Assembly: GCA_014799585.1 (NCBI GenBank)
Contig: JAAVHU010000004.1
Coordinates: 16,481-28,399 of the forward strand
Length of the DNA stretch: 11,919 nt
DNA from: Clostridiales bacterium
GTDB lineage: Bacteria > Bacillota > Clostridia > Oscillospirales > Acutalibacteraceae
Reading direction: 5' to 3'
Shown in pieces: positions 6,207-11,919 of this stretch. How positions within the stretch are numbered: position 1 is the first letter of the stretch; every line of letters begins with the position of its first letter. The translations under genes were made by a program, and so were the position numbers. Under the pieces are notes generated by a model. It had not been told where the DNA came from. It did not search any database and was given only the letters and a program-made list of their open reading frames with translations.

Positions 6207-6725
6207 ATCAGCAAGGAAGCTCCACAGCTTAACGGTGAAATCAGAGATAAGGAAGTTCGTGTAATCACTGCAGATGGTGAACAGCTTGGCATAATGAGTG
6301 CTAAGGAAGCTCAGCAGGAAGCAGATAAAAGAGGGCAGGATTTAGTTAAAATCGCCCCTCAGGCAAAGCCGCCTGTTGTTAAAATTATGGATTACAGCAA
6401 GTTCCGTTATGAACAGGCTAAACGCGAAAAGGAAAATCGCAAAAAGCAGAAAACTGTTGAAACAAAAGAGATTCGCCTTTCGCTCAATATTGATATCGGA
6501 GATTTCAACACAAAGGTAAACCAGGCAAAGAAATTTCTTGCTAAGGGCGATAAGCTCAAGGTTTCTATCCGTCTTCGCGGTCGTGAAATGGCTCATCCTG
6601 AAATCGGAACAGCCAATATGGAAAGATTTGCAGAAGCACTTGGCGAAGAAGTAAATATTGATAAAGCACCAAAACTTGAAGGCAGGCAGATTTTAATGTT
6701 CTTGTCTTCAAAAGTAAGCAAATAA
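6207..6725 (+). CDS. infC: Translation initiation factor IF3 (probable AUC start)
   Basis: IF3 binds the 30S subunit, keeps it from joining the 50S early and checks the start codon-tRNA pairing. The 172 residues have the N-domain (RDKEVRVITADGEQLGI), a basic linker, and the IF3 signature KIMDYSKFRYEQAKR (59-73), followed by the C-domain stretch IRLRGREMAHPEIG. Family alignment puts the start at SKEAPQLNGEIRDKE, so I chose ATC at 6207 (SD AGAGGTG 6 nt before). The ATG at 6150 lies inside the terminator hairpin, and the GTG at 6198 lies inside the SD. A non-AUG start is classic for infC (AUU in E. coli), because IF3 itself rejects such codons, so translation falls when IF3 is abundant. Confidence 0.9.
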   Translation: MSKEAPQLNGEIRDKEVRVITADGEQLGIMSAKEAQQEADKRGQDLVKIAPQAKPPVVKIMDYSKFRYEQAKREKENRKKQKTVETKEIRLSLNIDIGDFNTKVNQAKKFLAKGDKLKVSIRLRGREMAHPEIGTANMERFAEALGEEVNIDKAPKLEGRQILMFLSSKVSK

Positions 6726-6750
6726 ATTAATTAATTTGGAGGAATAAATT

Positions 6751-6948
6751 ATGCCTAAGATTAAAACTCACAGCGGCGCTAAAAAGCGTTTCAAAACAAC
6801 TAAAAGCGGCAAGGTTAAGCGTGCTCATGCTTACACCTCACACATTCTTACAAAGAAATCAACAAAGCGTAAGAGAAATCTTCGTAAAACTGCAGTTGGC
6901 GATGTAACAAACCAGAAGCAGATGAAGAGACTTGTTCCTTATAAATAA
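6751..6948 (+). CDS. rpmI: Ribosomal protein L35 (bL35)
   Basis: A 65-residue, Lys/Arg-rich large-subunit protein. The start [20 protein letters not shown] and the block [16 protein letters not shown] are the family signature, and the length is typical. GGAGG at 6738-6742 lies 8 nt before the ATG. It sits 25 nt after infC and is co-transcribed with it and rplT. Confidence 0.98.
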   Translation: MPKIKTHSGAKKRFKTTKSGKVKRAHAYTSHILTKKSTKRKRNLRKTAVGDVTNQKQMKRLVPYK

Positions 6949-7017
6949 AAACAACGCCGTTCGGCAATTTAAGGATTATTATTTTACGGTTTAACAATAA
7001 TTGGAGGTATTTAAGTT

Positions 7018-7371
7018 ATGGCAAGAATTAAAGGCGCTTTAGCTACTCGTAAAAGAAGAAAGAAAGTATTAAAGGCTGCTAAGGGTTATTACGGCAGCAA
7101 ACACAGCCTTTTCAAAACTGCTAAACAGGCAGTAATGAAGAGCGGTCAGTATGCATATATCGGAAGAAAGCAGAAGAAGAGAGAATTCCGCAAAATGTGG
7201 ATTACTCGTATTTCAGCTGCTTGCAAGATGAATGGTATGAACTATTCAACATTTATGAATGGTCTTAAAAAAGCTGGTATTGACCTCAACAGAAAAATGC
7301 TTGCAGAAATCGCTGTTGCAGATCAGGAAGCATTTACAGCTCTTGTTGCAACTGCAAAGGCTGCACTCTAA
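7018..7371 (+). CDS. rplT: Ribosomal protein L20 (bL20)
   Basis: A 117-residue protein that binds 23S rRNA early in 50S assembly. It begins with the extended basic N-terminus ([26 protein letters not shown]), followed by the FRKMWITRI helix and the [11 protein letters not shown] segment, all family marks. SD GGAGGT (7003-7008) is 9 nt before the ATG. L20 is the likely repressor of this operon through the leader at 6081. The 69-nt gap after rpmI contains GCC-GTTC-GGC (6956-6965) and an AT-only inverted repeat (ATTATT 6975-6980 with AATAAT 6996-7001) next to the SD; any role is unproven. Confidence 0.98.
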   Translation: MARIKGALATRKRRKKVLKAAKGYYGSKHSLFKTAKQAVMKSGQYAYIGRKQKKREFRKMWITRISAACKMNGMNYSTFMNGLKKAGIDLNRKMLAEIAVADQEAFTALVATAKAAL

Positions 7372-7382
7372 TATTTAATGTT

Positions 7383-7412
7383 AAAAAGGCAAAGATTTTC
7401 TTTGCCTTTTTT
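7383..7412 (+). terminator. Terminator after rplT
   Basis: A 12-bp perfect stem, AAAAAGGCAAAG (7383-7394) with CTTTGCCTTTTT (7400-7411), a 5-nt loop (ATTTT) and a T run. It starts 11 nt after the rplT stop codon. Confidence 0.92.
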
Positions 7413-7422
7413 AATTTTTATG

Positions 7423-7454
7423 TTGCACTTTTTTCCTATATAATGTATTATAAT
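7423..7454 (+). promoter_or_regulatory. Possible promoter of the RNA methyltransferase-dprA-topA unit
   Basis: Two perfect TATAAT hexamers (7439-7444 and 7449-7454) lie between the rplT terminator and the next gene. The only -35-like sequence, TTGCAC (7423-7428), is 20 nt before the second hexamer, longer than ideal. The position is logical, but which -10 is used is not clear. Confidence 0.45.
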
Positions 7455-7483
7455 TTATATCTTATATAAGGGCTTAAGATATT

Positions 7484-8260
7484 ATGGAAAAAATCACAAG
7501 CAGAAACAATGATTTGATAAAATATGTAAAGAAGCTTTCAACCTCCCGTAAGGCAAGAAATTTGGAAAAGAAATTTGTTTTGGAGGGTGCAAGGCTTTCT
7601 TTTGATGTTTTGAATTCCTTTTATCAGCCTGATGTTTTTCTTATCACGGAAAAGGCGGCTGAAAAATATAAAAAGCAGTTTGAAGATATGATTAAAATTG
7701 CAGGCAATGCATATTTTATTTCAGAAGAGGTTGCAGATAAACTTGCCGAAACAGAAAATACGCAAGGCGTTTTCTGTGTTTGCAATATTCCCGATGGCAG
7801 TAATCAGCTTGTTTCGGATAAAAAGTATGTTGCCCTTGATAATTTGCAGGATCCTTCAAATTTAGGTGCAATTATCAGAACAGCAGAAGCACTTGGAATA
7901 AACGGTGCAATTTGTTATAACTGCTGTGATATTTATAATCCAAAGGCATTGCGTGCTTCAATGGGAAGTATTTTAAGGCTTCCTGTTATTTTAAGCGATA
8001 ATCTTGTTTCTGATATTGAATGTGCAAAGGAAAGCGGATTTTCGTTTTATGCAACAGTGCCGGATAAAAATGCAGAAGATATAACGAAAATAGAATTTCC
8101 TGCTTCCTCTGTTATCATAATAGGAAATGAAGGAAATGGAATCTCGGAAGAGGTTAAGGCTGCCGCAAATCAGCTTGTAACAATCAATATGCTTGGCAGA
8201 GCCGAAAGCCTGAATGCCTCAATGGCAGGGGCTATCGCAATGTGGGAAATGTTAAGATGA
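7484..8260 (+). CDS. TrmH/SpoU-family rRNA or tRNA ribose 2'-O-methyltransferase
   Basis: A cytoplasmic SAM-dependent enzyme that methylates the 2'-OH of an RNA ribose. The 258 residues have an N-terminal substrate-binding region (about 1-105, starting ITSRNNDLIKYVKKLSTSRKAR with KKFVLEGARL) and a C-terminal SPOUT knot. The three SpoU motifs are LDNLQDPSNLGAIIRTAEALG (118-138), VIIIGNEGNGIS (210-221) and VTINMLGRAESLNASMAGAIA (232-252), which form the knot that binds SAM; Arg132 and the Ser/Asn of ESLNAS are conserved. The architecture is that of the YsgA-type enzymes, called RlmP in B. subtilis and acting on the 23S rRNA A-loop; assigning that target here is inference. The SD is weak (AAGGG at 7468-7472). 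The stop overlaps the dprA start as ATGA. Confidence 0.88.
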   Translation: MEKITSRNNDLIKYVKKLSTSRKARNLEKKFVLEGARLSFDVLNSFYQPDVFLITEKAAEKYKKQFEDMIKIAGNAYFISEEVADKLAETENTQGVFCVCNIPDGSNQLVSDKKYVALDNLQDPSNLGAIIRTAEALGINGAICYNCCDIYNPKALRASMGSILRLPVILSDNLVSDIECAKESGFSFYATVPDKNAEDITKIEFPASSVIIIGNEGNGISEEVKAAANQLVTINMLGRAESLNASMAGAIAMWEMLR

Positions 8261-9462
8261 GTGAAAATGCAATTTATTGGCTTTGGCTTCAAAGGGCATT
8301 GGGTGAGGGTGCACGCTTCAAAGAAATTATTGAAGATTTTAAAAGTGTAAAAGAATTTTATAATGCCAATATTCTTGAATGGAAAATGAGCCCTGCCCTT
8401 GTTCCGAAACAAATTAATAAACTTGAAGAAATAAGCCTTGATGATGTTCAGAATATTATTTATACGTGTGAGCAAAATGGTTGGCAGATAATCGATTATG
8501 ATGATGAAAAGTATCCAACAAGGCTGAAAGAGATAGTAAATCCGCCTGCTGTTTTTTTTGTTGACGGCGAGCTGCCCGATATTGACAATTCAGTTGTTAT
8601 CAGTGTTGTAGGCACAAGACGAGCAAGCGAATATGCCATTAAGGTAACAGAGCTTTTAAGCCGCGGTGTTGCCGAATGCGGTGCAATAGTTACTTCGGGC
8701 GGAGCGCTCGGTGTTGATTCTGCTGCACACAGAGGTGCAATACTGTGTGGCGGTAAAACCATTGCTGTGCTTGGTTGTGGTTTCGGCACAAATTATCTTA
8801 TGGGTAATAAGAACTTAAGAGATTCTATAAAACAAAATGGTGCTTTGATAACGGAGTTTCCTCCGTTTACGGGAGCAACGAAATATACATTCCCGCTTAG
8901 AAACAGAATTATAAGCGGTTTATCACTTGGGCTTCTTGTTGTTGAAGCGGGTGTGAAAAGCGGAAGTCTGATAACAGCAAGATTTGCTGTTGAGCAAAAT
9001 AAAGATATTTATGCAGTTCCGTGTTCTATTCTTTCTCCGGAATTTGCAGGAACAAATAAATTGATTGAAGACGGTGCAACGGTAGTTACAAAGCCTGCGG
9101 ATTTGCTTTATCCGTATGCCGAAAGATTTCATATTGATTTGGCTGAGGTTAAATCTGTTGACAGGCTTATGCATGATAATGAAACTGTAACCGCTAATTT
9201 TGAAGAGAATAAGGCAGATAAGCTGTCCTTTGAAAATCTTGAAAGTGGCAGAGCGGAAAGAGAAAAGCGTGAAAAAGCATCTCTTTCTTTAAGCGGAAAC
9301 ACGAAAATTGTTTATGATGCTTTAACAGAAAGCCTGCAGCATATAGATGTTATAACAGAAAAGTGCAATCTTCCCGTATCCTCAGTTATGGGAGCATTAA
9401 CAGCACTTGAAATTTCCGATTTAGCAGTCAGTGCAAGCGGAAAAAGATATAAACTATCCTGA
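8257..9462 (+). CDS. dprA: DNA-processing protein DprA (Smf)
   Basis: Binds incoming single-stranded DNA and loads RecA in natural transformation. I start it at the ATG overlapping the methyltransferase stop (ATGA, 8257-8260) rather than the GTG at 8242; the latter adds only MGNVK. The 401 residues have an N-terminal helical (SAM-like) part, then YPTRLKEIVNPPAVFFVDGE, and a Rossmann-type core with VVGTRRASEYA (117-127), SGGALGVDSAAHRGA (147-161), TIAVLGCG, EFPPFTGATKYTFPLRNRII and VVEAGVKSGSLITARFAVEQ (228-247), which is the DprA signature. After a charged linker (about 295-345) comes a winged-helix C-terminal domain (348-401). The usual VPGNI reads VPCSI. It is followed by topA, the known Firmicute order. 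DprA also occurs in bacteria not known to be competent. Confidence 0.96.
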   Translation: MSENAIYWLWLQRALGEGARFKEIIEDFKSVKEFYNANILEWKMSPALVPKQINKLEEISLDDVQNIIYTCEQNGWQIIDYDDEKYPTRLKEIVNPPAVFFVDGELPDIDNSVVISVVGTRRASEYAIKVTELLSRGVAECGAIVTSGGALGVDSAAHRGAILCGGKTIAVLGCGFGTNYLMGNKNLRDSIKQNGALITEFPPFTGATKYTFPLRNRIISGLSLGLLVVEAGVKSGSLITARFAVEQNKDIYAVPCSILSPEFAGTNKLIEDGATVVTKPADLLYPYAERFHIDLAEVKSVDRLMHDNETVTANFEENKADKLSFENLESGRAEREKREKASLSLSGNTKIVYDALTESLQHIDVITEKCNLPVSSVMGALTALEISDLAVSASGKRYKLS

Positions 9463-9480
9463 AAGGAATAAAAATAAGAT

Positions 9481-11580
9481 ATGTCAAAACTTGTTATCGT
9501 AGAGTCGCCTGCAAAGGCAAAAAATATAAAGGGTTATCTTGGAAGGGGCTATGAGGTTGTTGCTTCAATGGGTCACGTTCGTGATCTTCCTGCAGCCCGT
9601 CTTTCTGTTGAAATAGATAATAATTTTGCCCCGAAATATGCAGTGATTAAGGGCAAGGAAAATTTCGTTAAAGACCTTCAGAAAAAAGCAAGTGAAGCTG
9701 AATATGTTTATCTTGCAACTGACCCTGATAGAGAGGGAGAAGCTATCAGCTGGCATCTTGCAACACTTTTAGATCTTGATATGAACGAGAAAAACCGTGT
9801 TACCTTTAATGAAATTACAAAGCACGGTGTAACAGAGGGTATGAGTGCTCCGCGTTCTATTGATATAGATCTTGTTGATGCACAGCAGGCAAGACGAATT
9901 TTAGATAGATTAATCGGCTATAAACTTTCTCCGTTTATCAGCCAGAAGATAAGACGCGGCCTTTCCGCAGGCAGAGTACAGTCTGTTGCTCTTCGCCTTA
10001 TTGTTGACAGGGAAGAGGAAATCCGTGCTTTCGTTCCGCAGGAATATTGGTCAATAGATGCAAAGTTTTCAAATCCGCCAAGCAAAAAGGTTTTTGCAGC
10101 TGCTATTCACAGCAAAAACGGAGAAAAACTTAAAATAACAAATAAAGAACAAAGCGATGCTGTTCTTTCCGAATTGGAAAATGCAAGCTATATTGTTAAA
10201 TCAGTTAAAAAAGGTACAAGAAAGAAAAGTCCAACTCCGCCTTTCATTACTTCAACATTACAGCAGGAGGCTTCCCGCCGTCTTTCATTCCAGGCAAGAA
10301 GAACAATGAAAGCCGCTCAGGAACTTTATGAGGGTGTTGATATTGCAGAAATGGGCACAGTCGGTCTTATCACTTATATGAGAACAGACTCTCTTCGTAT
10401 TTCAGAGGATGCCCGTGCAGCAGGTAATCAGTATATTCTTGACACATACGGCGAAAAGTATCTTCCTAAAACGCCAAGATACTTCAAATCAAAGGGTAAT
10501 ATTCAGGATGGTCACGAAGCAATCCGCCCGTCTATGCCGAATGTTACACCTGAGTCCGTTAAAGGTTCTTTAACAACAGATCAGTATAAAATCTATAAGC
10601 TTGTTTGGGAACGCTTTATTGCTTCTCTTATGGAAAATTGCCTGCAAGAAACGGTTAAGGTTGAAATTGAAGCAGGAGATTATATCTTCAATGCTTCGGG
10701 TTATACAGTTAAGTTTGACGGCTTTACCGCTCTTTATGAAGAGTCTAAGGATGAGGGAAAAGACGATGCTTCTGCTCCGCTTCCTGAACTTACACAGGGT
10801 GACGAGCTTCGCCTTAAATCCATCCTCGGCAATCAGCATTTTACACAGCCGCCTGCAAGATTTACCGAAGCAAGTTTAACAAAGGCACTTGAGGAAAACG
10901 GCGTTGGCAGACCGTCAACTTATGTTACGATTACTTCCACAATCGTATCAAGAGAATATGTTAAAAGAGAGGGCAAGCAGTTTGTGCCAACAGAGCTTGG
11001 CGAAGCTGTAACCAATCTTCTTAAAGATAAAATGCCGAATATCGTTAATGTTAAATATACTTCAAAAATGGAAACAGACCTTGATAAGATTGACAGCGGC
11101 GATGAAAATTATGTTGATATGATACGTCTTTATTACAACGATTTTGAAGCTCCGCTTGAGCAGGCAAAGAAAGATATGCAGGGCGTTAAAATTAAACTAA
11201 AGGAAGAAGAAACAGACGAGGTTTGCGAAAAGTGCGGACGTAATATGGTTATCAAGGTTGGCAGATTTGGTAAATTCCTTGCTTGTCCGGGATATCCTGA
11301 ATGTAAAAATACAAAGCCGCTTATTTATAAAACAAAGGCAAAATGCCCTGAATGCGGCGGTGATGTTATTGAAAAGAAAACAAAACGCGGCACTTCATTC
11401 TACGGCTGTTCAAATTATCCGAACTGCAACTTTATGACTTGGGATTTACCAAGTGAAGAGGTTTGCCCGAAATGCGGAAAGTCCTTGTTCAGAAAGAAAG
11501 GCAATGTGCTTTATTGCCCTGATACAGAAGGCTGCGGCTTTACAAAGCCTGTTCCAAGAAAGAAAAAGGGCGAAGAATAA
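9481..11580 (+). CDS. topA: DNA topoisomerase I
   Basis: Relaxes negative supercoils by cutting one strand with a tyrosine and passing the other through. The canonical start [19 protein letters not shown] follows the ATG; AAAGGA (9462-9467) overlaps the dprA stop, but the 13-nt spacing is longer than usual. The 699 residues contain the Toprim domain (Glu8, and TDPDREGEA with the acidic metal site at 80-88), the [11 protein letters not shown] block, and the catalytic Tyr299 in [10 protein letters not shown] (295-304), plus GVGRPSTY (474-481). The C-terminus carries three zinc-ribbon units: Cys582/585...602/608, Cys622/625...643/649 and Cys662/665...679/685. The third of these is more divergent. 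trmFO begins inside the topA stop codon. Confidence 0.97.
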   Translation: MSKLVIVESPAKAKNIKGYLGRGYEVVASMGHVRDLPAARLSVEIDNNFAPKYAVIKGKENFVKDLQKKASEAEYVYLATDPDREGEAISWHLATLLDLDMNEKNRVTFNEITKHGVTEGMSAPRSIDIDLVDAQQARRILDRLIGYKLSPFISQKIRRGLSAGRVQSVALRLIVDREEEIRAFVPQEYWSIDAKFSNPPSKKVFAAAIHSKNGEKLKITNKEQSDAVLSELENASYIVKSVKKGTRKKSPTPPFITSTLQQEASRRLSFQARRTMKAAQELYEGVDIAEMGTVGLITYMRTDSLRISEDARAAGNQYILDTYGEKYLPKTPRYFKSKGNIQDGHEAIRPSMPNVTPESVKGSLTTDQYKIYKLVWERFIASLMENCLQETVKVEIEAGDYIFNASGYTVKFDGFTALYEESKDEGKDDASAPLPELTQGDELRLKSILGNQHFTQPPARFTEASLTKALEENGVGRPSTYVTITSTIVSREYVKREGKQFVPTELGEAVTNLLKDKMPNIVNVKYTSKMETDLDKIDSGDENYVDMIRLYYNDFEAPLEQAKKDMQGVKIKLKEEETDEVCEKCGRNMVIKVGRFGKFLACPGYPECKNTKPLIYKTKAKCPECGGDVIEKKTKRGTSFYGCSNYPNCNFMTWDLPSEEVCPKCGKSLFRKKGNVLYCPDTEGCGFTKPVPRKKKGEE

Positions 11581-11919
11581 TGAAATTCAATGTTATAGGT
11601 GCAGGGCTTGCCGGTGTTGAAGCGGCGTGGCAGATTGCAGAAAAAGGATATAAAGTAACTCTTTTTGAGCAGAAGCCGAATAGAAAATCACCTGCACATA
11701 AATCAGATAACTTTGCAGAACTTGTTTGCTCAAATTCTCTTAAAGCAAGCCGTGTTGATTCTGCGGCAGGGCTTTTAAAAGAGGAAATGGCAAGGCTTGG
11801 TTCTCTTACCGTTCCGATTGCCCGTGAATGCTCGGTTGCAGCAGGCGGTGCTCTTGCGGTAGACAGAGATATATTTTCTAAGAATATAACAGAAAAAATC
11901 AAATCGCATCCGAATATTA
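11580..11919 (+). CDS. trmFO: tRNA m5U54 methyltransferase TrmFO (3' end outside window)
   Basis: Uses 5,10-methylene-tetrahydrofolate and FAD to methylate U54 of tRNA; this places a folate-using tRNA enzyme near thyA/folA but in a separate operon. The ATG (11580-11582) overlaps the topA stop TAA (TAATG), with AAAGGG at 11565-11570, so the genes are translationally coupled. The first 113 residues are visible: the FAD-binding [12 protein letters not shown] (5-16), [20 protein letters not shown] with Cys50 (37-56; a family-conserved Cys), [13 protein letters not shown] and [14 protein letters not shown]. The remainder of the usual ~430 residues is outside the window. The topA-trmFO neighbourhood is conserved in Firmicutes. 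Confidence 0.96.
   Translation, partial: MKFNVIGAGLAGVEAAWQIAEKGYKVTLFEQKPNRKSPAHKSDNFAELVCSNSLKASRVDSAAGLLKEEMARLGSLTVPIARECSVAAGGALAVDRDIFSKNITEKIKSHPNI

Noticed and set aside
6956..7001. Small hairpins between rpmI and rplT as a separate riboswitch or operator
   Set aside because: The stems are 3-6 bp, and one is AT only; noted with rplT but too weak to call.
11540..11902. A 120-codon - strand open frame over the topA end and trmFO
   Set aside because: It is antisense to two clear conserved genes and has no recognisable protein.
1..11919. tRNA, rRNA, CRISPR, insertion sequence, phage or defence genes
   Set aside because: Looked for on both strands; no cloverleaf-like genes, regularly spaced repeats, transposase or integrase motifs were found.

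Overview
This window looks like chromosomal DNA from an AT-rich, low-GC Gram-positive anaerobe, most likely a Clostridia/Oscillospiraceae-type gut Firmicute. The reasons are family-level. The transketolase end resembles the split clostridial type. The translation cluster is infC-rpmI-rplT with a Firmicute-style attenuator leader. The dprA-topA-trmFO order is the classic Firmicute one, and the Shine-Dalgarno (SD) sites are strong (GGAGG/AAAGGA). The exact genus cannot be read from the sequence. Every supported gene is on the + strand.

Layout. Positions 1-1354: the 3' end of a transketolase gene, then an uncharacterised protein with two SCP2-like halves, closed by a perfect intrinsic terminator. 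Positions 1385-3987: an extended -10 promoter drives pyruvate kinase (pyk) and the endolytic murein transglycosylase mltG, whose ribosome-binding site lies inside the last pyk codons; a long, symmetric terminator follows. Positions 3988-4654: a looser segment with a 160-base gene-free stretch and a small four-helix membrane protein with different codon use. Positions 4596-6049: a thyA-folA operon (dTMP synthesis plus regeneration of tetrahydrofolate), with its own promoter and the folA SD overlapping the thyA stop. Positions 6046-7412: the infC-rpmI-rplT operon (IF3, L35, L20), with a consensus -35 that overlaps the folA stop codon, a leader with mutually exclusive hairpins, and a terminator. 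Positions 7484 to the end: a tightly packed run of a TrmH/SpoU-family RNA methyltransferase, dprA, topA and the 5' part of trmFO, linked by ATGA and TAATG overlaps.

Most of the window is ordinary housekeeping DNA, and I did not find a convincing new defence, mobile or biosynthetic system. The best second-look items are: (i) infC seems to start at an AUC codon placed 6 nt after a strong SD, which implies IF3 self-control at initiation in addition to an L20-type transcription attenuator; (ii) the duplicated SCP2-like protein next to transketolase; (iii) non-canonical active-site residues in both ThyA (His to Val after the catalytic Cys) and DHFR (the Trp of the PW motif is Phe); (iv) the small membrane protein in a compositionally different pocket.
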